Shown piece after piece: positions 49,727 through 63,420 of a stretch of DNA of 64,000 nucleotides (position 1 is its first letter; each line of letters starts with the position of its first letter). The DNA is taken from contig JAUJEO010000019.1 of assembly GCA_030762175.1 (NCBI GenBank), positions 1,866,001 to 1,930,000 on the forward strand. The letters run 5' to 3'. Source of the stretch: Metallyticus violacea (taxonomy: Eukaryota; Arthropoda; Insecta; Mantodea; Metallyticidae). The notes below the pieces were generated by a model. That model had not been told where the DNA came from, ran no database searches, and worked only from the letters and a program-made list of their open reading frames with translations. The translations under genes were made by a program, and so were the position numbers.

Positions 49727-52700
49727 TATTTCAAACAAGAACGGAAAAAAAGTGATTCTAACGAAGTTTCCATACTTCGAAAAAAATTTTTCTTCTTTTC
49801 GAGATTCTTTGCGCATAATATGCTTCTCTGAGGCTATCAAACTGGTATAATGAAAGAGAACCAGTTATCTCAAACAAGAACGGAAATTAAGGTGATTCTA
49901 ACGAGGTTTCCAAACTTCGAAAAAAATTTTTTTCTTTTCGAGATTCTTTGCGCATAATATGCTTTTATGAGGCTATTTAACTGAATAATGAAAGAGAACT
50001 AGTTATCTCAAATAAGAACGGAAAAAAGTGATTCTAACGACGTTTCCAAACTTCGAAAAAAAATTTTTTTCTTTTCGAGATTCTTTGCGCATAATATGCT
50101 TTTCTGAGGCTATCAAACTACTATAATGAAAGAGAACCAGTTATCTCAAATAAGAACGGAAAAAAGTGATTCAAACGACGTTTCCAAACTTCGAAAAAAA
50201 TTTTTTTTCTTTTCGAAATTCTTTGCGCATAATATGCTTTACTGAGGCTATCAAACTAGTATAATGAAAGAGAACCAGTTATCTCAAATAAGAACGGAAA
50301 AAAGTGATTCAAAAGACGTTTCCAATCTTCGAAAAAAATTTTTTTTCTTTTCGAGATTCTTTGCTCATAATATGCTTTACTGAGTCTATCAAACTAGTAT
50401 AATGAAAGAGAACCAGTTATCTCAAATAAGAACGGAAAAAAAGTGGTTCTAACGAAGTTTCCAAACTTCGAAAAAATTTTTTTTTCTTTTCGAGATTCTT
50501 TGCGCATAATATGCTTTTCTGAGGCTTTCAAACTAGTATAATAAAAGAGAACCAGTTATCTCAAATAAGAACGGAAAAAAAGTGATTCTAAAGAAGTTTC
50601 CAAACTTCGAAAAAAAATTTTTTTCTTTTCGAAATTCGTTGCGCATAATATGCTTTTCTGAGGCTATCAAACTAGTATAATGAGAGAGAACCAGTTATCT
50701 CAAATAAGAATGGAAAAAAAGTGATTCTAAGGAAGTTTCCAAACTTCGAAAAAAATTATTTTTCTTTTCGAGATTCTTTGCGTATAATATGCTTTTCTGA
50801 GGCTATCAAACTAGTATAATGAAAGAGAACCAGTGATCTCAAATAAGAAAGGAAAAAAATTGATTCTAAAGAAGTTTCCAAACTTCGAAAAAAATTTTTT
50901 TTCTTTTCGAGATTCTTTGCGCATAATATGCTTTTCTGAGGCTATCAAACTAGTATAATGACAGAGAACCAGTTATCTGAAATAAGAACGGAAAAAAAGT
51001 GATTCTAAGGAAGTTTCCAAACTTCGAAAAAAATTTTTTTTCATTTCGAGAATCTTTGCGCATAATATGCTTTTCTGAGGCTATCAAACTAGTATAATGA
51101 AAGAGAACCAGTTATCTCAAACAAGAACGTAAAAAAAGTGATTCTAACGAAGTTTCCAAACTTGGAAAAAATTTTTTTTCTTTTCGAGATTCTTTGCGCA
51201 TAATATGCTTTTTTGGGGCTATCAAACTAGTATAATGAAAGAGAACCAGTTATCTCAAACAAGAACGGAAAAAAAGTGATTCTAACGAAGTTTCCAAACT
51301 TCGAAAAAAAATTTTTTTCTTTTCGAGATTCTTTGCGCATAATATGCTTTTCTGAGGCTATCAAATTAGTATAATGAAAGAGAACCAGTTATCTCAAATA
51401 AGAACGGAAAAAAAGTGATTCTAACGAAGTTTCCAAACATCGAAAAAAAATTTTTTTCTTTTCGATATTCTTTGCGCATAATATGCTTTTCTGAGGCTAT
51501 CAAAATTGTATAATGAAAGAGAACCAGTTATCTCAAATAAGAAAGGAAAAAAAGTGATTCTAACGAAGTTTCCAAACTTCGAAAAATTTTTTTTTTCTTT
51601 TCGAGATTCTTTGCGCATAATATGCTTTTCTGAGGCTATCAAACTAGTATAATGAAAGAGAACCAGTTATCTCAAATAAGATGGAAAAAAAGTGATTCTA
51701 AGGAAGTTTCCAAACTTCGAAAAAAAATTTTTTTCATTTCGAGATTCTTTGCGCATAATATGCTTTTCTGAGGCTATCAAACTACTATAATGAAAAGGAA
51801 CCAGTTATCTCAAATAAGAACGGAAAAAAAGTGATTCTAACGAAGTTTCCAAACTTCGAAAAAAATTTTTTTTCTTTTCGAGATTCTTTGCGCATAATAT
51901 GCTCTTCTGAGGCTATCAAACTAGTATAATGAAAGAGAACCAGTTATCTCAAATAAGAACGGAAAAAAAGTGATTCTAACGAAGTTTCCAAACTTCAAAA
52001 AAATTTTTTTTTCTTTTCGAGATTCTTTGCGCATAAAATGCTTCTTTGAGGCTATCAAACTAGTATAATGAAAGAGAACCAGTTATCTCAAACAAGAACG
52101 GAAAAAAGTGATCCTAACGAAGTTTCAAACTTCGAAAATTTTTTTTTTTTATTTTCGAGATTCTTTGCGCATAATATGCTTTTCTGAGGCTATCAAATTA
52201 GTATAATGGAAGAGAACCAGTTATCTCAAATAAGAACGGAAAAAAAGTTATTCTAACGAAGTTTCAAAACATCGAAAAAAAATTTTTTTCTTTTCGCGAT
52301 TCTTTGCGCATAATATGCTTTTCTGAGCCTATCAAACTAGTATAATGAAAGAGAACCAGTTATCTCAAATAAGAATGGAAAAAAAGTGATTCTAAGGAAG
52401 TTTCCAAACTTCGAAAAAAAAATTTTTTCAATTCGAGATTCTATGCGCATAATATGCTTTTCTGAGGTTATCAAACTACTATAATTAAAGAGAACCAGTT
52501 ATCTCAAATAAGAACGGAAAAAAGTGATTCAAATGACGTTTCCAAACTTCGAAAAAACTTTTTTTTCTTTTCGAGATTCTTTGCGCATAATATGCTTTTC
52601 TGAGGCTATCAAACTAGTATAATGAAAGAGAACCAGTTATCTCAAATAAGAACGGAAAAAAAGTGATTCTAAAGAAGTTTCCAAAGTTCTAAAAATTTTT

Positions 52701-52914
52701 TTTTATTTTCGAGATTCTATGCGCATAATATGCTTTTCTGAGGCTATCTAATTAGTATAATGAAAGAGAACCAGTTATCTCAAATAAGAACGGAAAAAAA
52801 GTGATTCTAACGCAGTTTCCAAACTTTGAAAAAAATTTTTTTTCTTTTCGAGATTCTTTGCGCATAATATGCTTTTCTGAGGCTATCAAACTAGTATAAT
52901 GAAAGAGAACCAGT
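49727..52914 (+). repeat. Higher-order copy D2 (3188 bp)
   Basis: Shares GGAAATTAAGG (49884) and TTTAACTGAATAATG with D1 at offset 2076. The offset becomes 2215 after one extra monomer near 50700-50830, so TTTGGGGC sits at 49000 and 51215. The later part (52090-52700) repeats D1's end (49040-49640) at an offset of about 3048. Confidence 0.78.
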
Positions 52915-55900
52915 TATTTCAAACAAGAACGGAAAAAAAGTGATTCTAACGAAGTTTCCATACTTCGAAAAAAAATTTTCTTATTTTCGATATTCTTTGC
53001 GCATAATATGCTTCTCTGAGGCTATCAAACTAGTATAATGAAAGAGAACCAGTTATCTCAAACAAGAACGGAAAAAAAGTGATTCTAACGAAGTTTCCAA
53101 ACTTCGAAAAAATTTTTTTTCTTTTCGAGATTCTTTGCGCATAATATGCTTTTATGAGGCTATTTAACTGTATAATGAAAGAGAACTAGTTATCTCAAAT
53201 AAGAACGGGAAAAAGTGATTCTAACGACGTTTCCAAACTTCGAAAAAAAATTTTTTTCTTTTCGAGATTCTTTGCGCATAATATGCTTTCTGAGGCTATC
53301 AAACTACTATAATGAAAGAGAACCAGTTATCTCAAATAAGAACGGAAAAAAGTGATTCAAACGACGTTTCCAAACTTCGAAAAAAATTTTTTTTCTTTCC
53401 GAAATTCTTTGCGCATAATATGCTTTACTGAGGCTATCAAACTAGTATAATGAAAGAGAACCAGTTAGTTCAAATAAGAACGGAAAAAAGTGATTCAAAC
53501 GACGTTTCCAATCTTCGAAAAAAATTTTTTTTCTTTTCGAGATTCTTTGCTCATAATATGCTTTACTGAGTCTATCAAACTAGTATAATGAAAGAGAACC
53601 AGTTATCTCAAATAAGAACGGAAAAAAAGTGATTCTAACGAAGTTTCCAAACTTCGAAAAAATTTTTTTTCTTTTCGAGATTCTTTGCGCATAATATGCT
53701 TTTCTGAGGCTATCAAACTAGTATAATGAAAGAGAACCAGTTATCTCAAATAAGAACGGAAAAAAAGTGATTCTAAAGAAGTTTCCACACTTCGAAAAAA
53801 AATTTTTTTCTTTTCGAAATTCGTTGCGCATAATATGCTTTTCTGAGGCTATCAAACTAGTATAATGAGAGAGAACCAGTTATCTCAAATAAGAATTGAA
53901 AAAAAGTGATTCTAAGGAAGTTTCCAAACTTCGAAAAAAATTTTTTTTCTTTTCGAGATTCTTTGCGTATAATATGCTTTTCTGAGGCTATCAAACTAGT
54001 ATAATGAAAGAGAACCAGTGATCTCAAATAAGAAAGGAAAAAAATTGATTCTAACGAAGTTTCCAAACTTCGAAAAAATTTTTTTTTCTTTTCGAGATTC
54101 TTTGCGCATAATAAGCTTTTCTGAGGCTATCAAACTAGTATAATGAAAGAGAACCAGTTATCTCAAATAAGAACGGAAAAAAAAGTGATTCTCAGGAAGT
54201 TTCCAAACTTCGAAAAAAAATTTTTTTCATTTCGAGATTCTTTGCGCATAATATGCTTTTCTGAGGCTATCAAACTAGTATAATGAAAGAGAACCAGTTA
54301 TCTCAAATAAGAAAGGAAAAAAAGTGATTCTAACGAAGTTTCCAAACTTCGAAAAATTTTTTTTTTCTTTTCGAGATTCTTTGCGCATAATATGCTTTTC
54401 TGAGGCTATCCAACTAGTATAATGAAAGAGAACCGGTTATCTCAAATAAGAACGGAAAAAAAGTGATTCAAACGAAGTATCCAAACTTCGAAAGAAAATT
54501 TTTTTCTTTTCGAAATTCTTTGCGCATAATATGCTTTTCTGAGGCTATCAAACTAGTATAATGAAAGAGAACCAGTTATCTCAAATAAGAAAGGAAAAAA
54601 AGTGATTCTAACGAAGTTTCCAAACTTCGAAAAAAATTTTTTTTCTTTTCGAGATTCTTTGCGCATAATATGCTTTTCTGAGGCTATCAAACTAGTATAA
54701 TGAAAGAGAACCAGTTATCTCAAATAAGAACGGAAAAAAAGTGATTCTAACGAAGTTTCCAAACATCGAAAAAAAATTTTTTTCTTTTCGTGATTCTTTG
54801 CGCATAATATGCTTTTCTGAGGCTATCAAACTAGTATAATGAAAGAGAACCAGTTAACTCAAATAAGAATGGAAAAAAAGTGTTTCTAAGGAAGTTTCCA
54901 AACTTCGAAAAAAGATTTTTTTCTTTTCGAGATTCTTTGCGCATAATATGCTTTTCTGAGGCTATCAAACTAGTAAAATGAAAGAGAACCAGTTATCTCA
55001 AATAAGAACGGAAAAAAAGTGATTCTAAAGAAGTTTCCAAACTTCGAAAAAAAATTTTTTTCTTTTCGAAATTCGTTGCGCATAATATGCTTTTCTGAGG
55101 CTATCAAACTAGTATAATGAGAGAGAACCAGTTATCTCAAATAAGAATGGAAAAAAAGTGATTCTAAGGAAGTTTCCAAACTTCGAAAAAAATTATTTTT
55201 CTTTTCGAAAATCTTTGCGCATAACATGCTTTTCTGAGGCTATCAAACTAGTATAATGAAAGAGAACCAGTTATCTCAAATAAGAATGCAAAAAAAAGTG
55301 ATTCTAAGGAAGTTTCCAAACTTCGAAAAAAAATTTTTTTCTTTTCAAGATTCTTTGCGCATAATATGCTTTTCTGAGGCTATCAAACTAGTATAATGAA
55401 AGAGAACCAGTTATCTCAAATAAGAAAGGAAAAAAAGTGATTCTAACGAAGTTTCCAAACTTCGAAAAAAAATTTTTTTCATTTCGAGATTCTTTGCGCA
55501 TAATATGCTTTAAGAGGCTATCAAACTACTATAATGAAAAGGAACCAGTTATCTCAAATAAGAACGGAAAAAAAGTGATTCTAACGAAGTTTCCAAAGTT
55601 TTAAAAAAAAATTTTATTTTCGAGATTCTATGCCCATAATATGCTTTTCTGGGGCTATCTAATTAGTATAATGAAAGAGAACCAGTGATCTCAAATAAGA
55701 ACGGAAAAAAAGTGATTCTAACGAAGTTTCCAAACTTCGAAAAAAATTTTTTTTCTTTTCGAGATTCTTTGCGCATAATATGCTTTACTGAGGCTATCAA
55801 ACTAGTATAATGAAAAGGAACCAGTTATCTCAAATAAGAACGGAAAAAAAATGATTGAAACGAAGTATCCAAACTTCGAAAAAAAATTTTTTTCTTTTCG

Positions 55901-56103
55901 AGATTCTTTGCGCATAATATGCTTTTCTGAGGCTATCAAACTAGTATAATGAAAGAGAACCAGTTATCTCAAATAAGAAAGGAAAAAAAGTGATTCTAAC
56001 GAAGTTTCCAAACTTCGAAAAAAAATTTTTTTCTTTTCAAGATTCTTTGCGCATAATATGCTTTTCTGAGGCTATCAAACTAGTATAATGAAAGAGATCC
56101 AGT
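52915..56103 (+). repeat. Higher-order copy D3 (3189 bp)
   Basis: Starts with the D marker and carries TTTAACTGTATAATG at 53163. It then runs, from about 54470, into a C-like segment (GAAGTATCC, AAAAAAGATTT, CGAAATTCGTTGCGC, AGTTTTAAAA) that matches 46430-47650 with extra monomers inside. Its length is within 1 bp of D2, but the contents of the second halves differ. Confidence 0.74.
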
Positions 56104-58596
56104 TATTTCAAACAAGAACGGAAAAAAAGTGATTCTAACGAAGTTTCCATACTTCGAAAAAATTTTTCTTCTTTTCGAGATTCTTTGCGCATAATATGCT
56201 TCTCTGAGGCTATCAAACTAGTATAATGAAAGAGAACCAGTTATCTCAAACAAGAACGGAAAAAAGGTGATTCTAACGAAGTTTCCAAACTTCGAAAAAA
56301 ATTTTTTTCTTTTCGAGTTTCTTTGCGCATAATATGCTTTTATGAGGCTATTTAACTATATAATGAAAGAGAACTAGTTATCTCAAATAAGAACGGAAAA
56401 AAGTGATTCTAACGACGTTTCCAAACTTCGAAAAAAAATTTTTTTCTTTTCGAGATTCTTTGCGCATAATATGCTTTTCTGAGGCTATCAAACTACTATA
56501 ATGAAAGAGAACCAGTTATCTCAAATAAGAACGGAAAAAAGTGATTCAAACGACGTTTCCAAACTTCGAAAAAAATTTTTTTTCTTTTCGAAATTTTTTG
56601 CGCATAATATGCTTTACTGAGGCTATCAAACTAGTATAATGAAAGAGAACCAGTTATCTCAAATAAGAACGGAAAAAAGTGATTCAAACGACGTTTCCAA
56701 TCTTCGAAAAAAATTTTTTTTCTTTTCGAGATTCTTTGCTCATAATATGCTTTACTGAGTCTATCAAACTAGTATAATGAAAGAGAACCAGTATTCTCAA
56801 ATAAGAACGGAAAAAAAGTGATTCTAACGAAGTTTCCAAACTTCGAAAAATTTTTTTTTTCTTTTCGAGATTCTTTGCGTATAATATGCTTTTCTGAGGC
56901 TATCAAACTAGTATAATGAAAGAGAACCAGTGATCTCAAATAAGGAAGGAAAAAAATTGATTCTAAAGAAGTTTCCAAACTTCGAAAAAATTTTTTTTTC
57001 TTTTCGAGATTCTTTGCGCATAATATGCTTTTCTGAGGCTATCAAACTAGTATAATGACAGAGAACCAGTTATCTGAAATAAGAACGGAAAAAAGTGATT
57101 CTAAGGAAGTTTCCAAACTTCGAAAAAAAATTTTTTTCATTTCGAGATTCTTTGCCTATAATATGCTTTTCTGAGGCTATCAAACTAGTATAATGAAAGA
57201 GAACCAGTTATCTCAAACAAGAACGTAAAAAAAGTGATTCTAACGAAGTTTCCAAACTTGGAAAAAATTTTTTTTCTTTTCGAGATTCTTTGCGCATAAT
57301 ATGCTTTTTTGGGGCTATCAAACTAGTATAATGAAAGAGAACCAGTTATCTCAAACAAGAACGGAAAAAAAGTGATTCTAACGAAGTTTCCAAACTTCGA
57401 AAAAAAATTTTTTTCTTTTCGAGATTCTTTGCGCATAATATGCTTTTCTGAGGCTATCAAATTAGTATAATGAAAGAGAACCAGTTATCTCAAATAAGAA
57501 CGGAAAAAAAGTGATTCTAACGAAGTTTCCAAACATCGAAAAAAAATTTTTTTCTTTTCGATATTCTTTGCCCATAATATGCTTTTCTGAGGCTATCAAA
57601 CTAGTATAATGAAAGAGAACCAGTTATCTCAAATAAGAAAGGAAAAAAAGTCATTCTAACGAAGTTTCCAAACTTCGAAAAATTTTTTTTTTCTTTTCGA
57701 GATTCTTTGCGCATAATATGCTTTTCTGAGGCTATCAAACTAGTATAATGAAAGAGAACCAGTTATCTCAAATAAGATGGAAAAAAAATGATTCTAAGGA
57801 ATTTTCCAAACTTGGAAAAAAAATTTTTTTCATTTCGAGATTCTTTGCGCATAATATGCTTTTCTGAGGCTATCAAACTACTATAATGAAAAGGAACCAG
57901 TTATCTCAAATAAGAACGGAAAAAAAGTGATTCTAACGAAGTTTCCAAACTTCGAAAAAAAATTTTTTTCTTTTCGAGATTCTTTGCGCATAATATGCTC
58001 TTCTGAGGCTATCAAACTAGTATGATGAAAGAAACCAGTTATCTCAAATAAGAACGGAAAAAAAGTGATTCTAACGAAGTTTCCAAACTTCAAAAAAAAT
58101 TTTTTTTCTTTTCGAGATTCTTTGCGCATAAAATGCTTCTCTGAGGCTATCAAACTAGTATAATGAAAGAGAACCAGTTATCTCAAACAAGAACGGAAAA
58201 AAGTGATTCTAACGAAGTTTCAAACTTCGAAAATTTTTTTTTTATTTTCGAGATTCTTTGCGCATAAGAATTGCGCTTTTCTGAGGCTATCAAATTAGTA
58301 TAATGGAAGAGAACCAGTTATCTCATATAAGAACGGAAAAAAAGTTATTCTAACGAAGTTTCAAAACATCGAAAAAAAATTTTTTTCTTTTCGCGATTCT
58401 TTGCGCATAATATGCTTTTCTGAGCCTATCAAACTAGTATAATGAAAGAGAACCAGTTATCTCAAATAAGAATGGAAAAAAAGTGATTCTAACGAAGTTT
58501 CCAAACTTTGAAAAAAATTTTTTTTCTTTTCGAGATTCTTTGCGCATAATATGCTTTTCTGAGGCTATCAAACTAGTATAATGAAAGAGAACCAGT
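56104..58596 (+). repeat. Higher-order copy D4 (2493 bp)
   Basis: Matches D1 at offset 8453 and D3 at offset 3189, falling to 2911 after loss of two monomers before 56769. From about 57000 it follows D2's second half (GACAGAGAACC at 57057, CTTGGAAAAA at 57258, AAGATGGAAAA at 57774). It contains the unusual insertion at 58267. Confidence 0.74.
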
Positions 58597-61500
58597 TATT
58601 TCAAACAAGAACGGAAAAATAGTGATTCTAACGAAGTTTCCATACTTCGAAAAAAAATTTTCTTCTTTTCGAGATTCTTTGCGCATAATATGCTTCTCTG
58701 AGGCTATCAAACTAGTATAATGAAAGAGAACCAGTTATCTCAAACAAGAACGGAAAAAAAGTGATTCTAACGAAGTTTCCAAACTTCGAAAAAATTTTTT
58801 TTCTTTTCGAGATTCTTTGCGCATAATATGCTTTTATGAGGCTATTTAACTGTATAATGAAAGAGAACTAGTTATCTCAAATAAGAACGGAAAAAAGTGA
58901 TTCTAACGACGTTTCCAAACTTCGAAAAAAAATTTTTTTCTTTTCGAGATTCTTTGCGCATAATATGCTTTTCTGAGGCTATCAAACTACTATAATGAAA
59001 CAGAACCAGTTATCTCAAATAAGAACGGAAAATAGTGATTCAAACGACGTTTCCAAACTTCGAAAAAAATTTTTTTTCTTTTCGAAATTCTTTGCGCATA
59101 ATATGCTTTACTGAGGCTATCAAACTAGTATAATGAAAGAGAACCAGTTATCTCAAATAAGAACGGAAAAAAGTGATTCAAACGACGTTTCCAATCTTCG
59201 AAAAAAATTTTTTTTCTTTTCGAGATTCTTTGCTCATAATATGCTTTACTGAGTCAATCAAACTAGTATAATGAAAGAGAACCAGTTATCTCAAATAAGA
59301 ACGGAAAAAAAGTGATTCTAACGAAGTTTCCAAACTTCGAAAAAAATTTTTTTTCTTTTCGAGATTCTTTGCGCATAATATGCTTTTCTGAGGCTATCAA
59401 ACTAGTATAATGAAAGAGAACCAGTTATCTCAAATAAGAACGGAAAAAAAGTGATTCTAAAGAAGTTTCCAAAGTTCTAAAATAATTTTTTTATTTTCCA
59501 GATTCTATGCGCATAATATGCTTTTCTGAGGCTATCTAATTAGTATAATGAAAGAGAACCAGTTATCTTTAATAAGAACGGAAAAAAAGTGATTCTAACG
59601 AAGTTTCCAAACTTTGAAAAAAATTTTTTTTCTTTTCGAGATTCTTTGCGCATAATATGCTTTTCTGAGGCTATCAAACTAGTATAATGAAAGAGAACCA
59701 GTTATCTCAAATAAGAACGGAAAAAAGTGATTCTAACGACGTTTCCAAACTTCGAAAAAAAATTTTTTTCTTTTCGAGATTCTTTGCGCATAATATGCGT
59801 TTCTGAGGCTATCAAACTACTATAATGAAAGAGAACCAGTTATCTCAAATAAGAACGGAAAAAAGTGATTCAAACGACGTTTCCAAACTTCGAAAAAAAT
59901 TTTTTTTCTTTTCGAAATTCTTTGCGCATAATATGCTTTACTGAGGCTATCAAACTAGTATAATGAAAGAGAACCAGTTATCTCAAATAAGAACGGAAAA
60001 AAGTGATTCAAACGACGTTTCCAATCTTCGAAAAAAATTTTTTTTCTTTTCGAGATTCTTTGCTCATAATATGCTTTACTGAGTCTATCAAACTAGTATA
60101 ATGAAAGAGAACCAGTTATCTCAAATAAGAACGGAAAAAAAGTGATTCTAACGAAGTTTCCAAACTTCGAAAAAATTTTTTTTTCTTTTCGAGATTCTTT
60201 GCGGATAATATGCTTTTCTGAGGCTATCAAACTAGTATAATGAAAGAGAACCAGTTATCTCAAATAAGAACGGAAAAAAAGTGTTTCTAAAGAAGTTTCC
60301 AAACTTCGAAAAAAAATTTTTTTCTTTTCGAAATTCGTTGCGCATAATATGCTTTTCTGAGGCTATCAAACTAGTATAATGAGAGAGAACCAGTTATCTC
60401 AAATAAGAATGGAAAAAAAGTGATTCTAAGGAAGTTTCCAAACTTCGAAAAAAATTTTTTTTCTTTTCGAGATTCTTTGCGTATAATATGCTTTTCTGAG
60501 GCTATCAAACTAGTATAATGAAAGAGAACCAGTGATATCAAATAAGAACGGAAAAAAAGTGATTCTAAGGAAGTTTCCAAACTTCGAAAAAAAATTTTTT
60601 TCATTTCGAGATTCTTTGCGCATAATATGCTTTTCTGAGGCTATCAAACTAGTATAATGAAAGAGAACCAGTTATCTCAAATAAGAAAGGAAAAAAAGTG
60701 ATTCTAACGAAGTTTCCAAACTTCGAAAAATTTTTTTTTTCTTTTCGAGATTCTTTGCGCATAATATGCTTTTCTGAGGCTATCAAACTAGTATAATGAA
60801 AGAGAACCGGTTATCTCAAATAAGATGGAAAAAAAGTGATTCTAAGGAAGTTTCCAAACTTCGAAAAAAAATTTTTTTCATTTCGAGATTCTTTGCGCAT
60901 AATATGCTTTTCTGAGGCTATCAAACTACTATAATGAAAAGGAACCAGTTATCTCAAATAAGAACGGAAAAAAAGTGATTCTAACGAAGTTTCCAAACTT
61001 CGAAAAAAAAATTTTTTCTTTTCGAGATTCTTTGCGCATAATATGCTCTTCTGAGGCTATCAAACTAGTATAATGAAAGAGAACCAGTTATCTCAAATAA
61101 GAACGGAAAAAAAGTGATTCTAACGAAGTTTCCAAACTTCAAAAAAAATTTTTTTTCTTTTCGAGATTCTTTGCGCATAAAATGCTTCTCTGAGGCTATC
61201 AAACTAGTATAATGAAAGAGAACCAGTTATCTCAAACAAGAACGGAAAAAAGTTATTCTAACGAAGTTTCAAACTTCGAAAATTTTTTTTTTTATTTTCG
61301 AGATTCTTTGCGCATAATATGCTTTTCTGAGGCTATCAAATTAGTATAATGGAAGAGAACCAGTTATCTCAAATAAGAACGGAAAAAAAGTTATTCTAAC
61401 GAAGTTCCAAAACATCGAAAAAAAATTTTTTTCTTTTCGTGATTCTTTGCGCATAATATGCTTTTCTGAGCCTATCAAACTAGTATAATGAAAGAGAACC

Positions 61501-63119
61501 AGTTATCTCAAATAAGAATGGAAAAAAAGTGATTCTAAGGAAGTTTCCAAACTACGAAAAAAAATTATTTTCAATTCGAGATTCTATGCGCATAATATGC
61601 TTTTCTGAGGTTATCAAACTACTATAATTAAAGAGAACCAGTTATCTCAAATAAGAACGGAAAAAAGTGATTCAAACGACGTTTCCAAACTTCGAAAAAA
61701 CTTTTTTTTTTTCGAGATTCTTTGCGAATAATATGCTTTTCTGAGGCTATCAAACTAGTATAATGAAAGAGAACCAGTTATCTCAAATAAGAACGGAAAA
61801 AAAGTGATTCTAAAGAAGTTTCCAAAGTTCTAAAAAAAATTTTTTATTTTCGAAATTCTATGCGCATAATATTCTTTACTGAGGCTATCAAACTAGTATA
61901 ATGAAAGAGAACCAGTTATCTTAAATAAGAACGGAAAAAAAGTGATTCAAACGAAGTATCCAAACTTCGAAAAAAAATTTTTTTCTTTTCGAGATTCTTT
62001 GCGCATAAAATGCTTTTCTGAGGCTATCAAATTAGTATAATGGAAGAGAACCAGTTATCTCAAATAAGAACGGAAAAAAAGTTATTCTAACGAAGTTTCA
62101 AAACATCGAAAAAAAATTTTTTTCTTTTCGTGATTCTTTGCGCATAATATGCTTTTCTGAGCCTATCAAACTAGTATAATGAAAGAGAACCAGTTATCTC
62201 AAATAAGAACGGAAAAAAAGTGATTCTAACGAAGTTTGAAACTTCGAAATTTTTTTTTTTTATTTTCGAGATTATTTGCGCATAATATGCTTTTCTTAGG
62301 CTATCAAATTAGTATAATGAAAGAGAACCAGTTATCTCAAATAAGAACGGAAAAAAAGTGATTCTAACGAAGTTTCCAAACATCGAAAAAAAATTTTTTT
62401 CTTTTCGTGAATCTTTGCGCATAATATGCTTTTCTGAGCCTATCAAACTAGTATAATGAAAGAGAACCAGTTATCTCAAATAAGAATGGAAAAAAAGTGA
62501 TTCTAAGGAAGTTTCCAAACTTCGAAAAAAAATTTTTTTCATTTCGAGATTCTATGCGCATAATATGCTTTTCTGAGGCTATCAAACTACTATAATGAAA
62601 GAGAACCAGTTATCTCAAATAAGAATGGAAAAAAAGTGATTCTAACGAAGTTTCCAAACTTCGAAAAAATTTTTTTTTCTTTTCGAGATTCTTTGCGCAT
62701 AATATGCTTTAATGAGGCTATCATACTAGTATAATGAAAGAGAACCAGTTATCTCAAATAAGAACGGAAAAAAGTGATTCAAACGACGTTTCCAAACTTC
62801 GAAAAAAATTTTTTTTCTTTTCGAGATTCTTTGCGCATAATATGCTTTACTGAGTCTATCAAACTAGTATAATGAAAGAGAACCAGTTATCTCAAATAAG
62901 AACGGAAAAAAGTGATTCAAACGAAGTTTCCAAACTTCGAAAAAAATTTTTCTTCTTTTCGAGATTCTTTGCGCATAATATCCTTTTTTGGGGCTATCAA
63001 ACTGTATAATGAAAGAGAACTAGTTATCTCAAATAAGAACGGAAAAAAGTGATTCTAACGAAGTTTCCAAAGTTCTAAAAAAATTTTTTTATTTTCGAGA
63101 TTCTATGCGCATAATATGC
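58597..63119 (+). repeat. Higher-order copy D5 and following repeats
   Basis: Starts with the D marker and has TTTAACTGTATAATG at 58845 and CCAATCTTCG twice (59189 and 60022), so the CAAACGACG/CCAATCTTCG block is partly doubled inside the copy. The segment from about 60810 to 61870 matches 51666-52750 at an offset of about 9142 (AAGATGG, then TCAAAC..., then AAAGTTCTAAAA). Confidence 0.7.
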
Positions 63120-63420
63120 TTTTGTAAGGCTATCAAAATAGTATAATGAAAGAGAACCATATATCTCAAATAAGAACAGAAAAAAATTGATTCTAATAAA
63201 GTTTCCAACCATCAAAATAAATATTTACTTTTCGCGAATCTTTCTTCATTTTATGGTTTTCTAAGGCTATCAAATTAGTATAATGAAAGAGAACCAGTTA
63301 TCTCAAATAAGCATGGACAAAAATTGAATCATAAGGAATTTCAAAACATCAAAAAAAATTTTTTTCCTTTCGAGATTCTTTCCGCATTATATGCTTTTCT
63401 AAGGCTATCAAACCAGTATA
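63120..63420 (+). repeat. Island of decayed monomers
   Basis: Two or so monomers here differ from the consensus far more than any others: ACCATATATCTC, AAGAACAGAAA, CTAATAAAGTTTCC, CCATCAAAATAAATATTTAC, TTTCGCGAATC, TTTCTTCATTTTATGG, then AAGCATGGACAAAAATTG and ATAAGGAATTTC. The landmarks and the 139-bp spacing are still recognisable. Such decay is usual for monomers that have escaped homogenisation, for example near an array edge. Confidence 0.8.
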
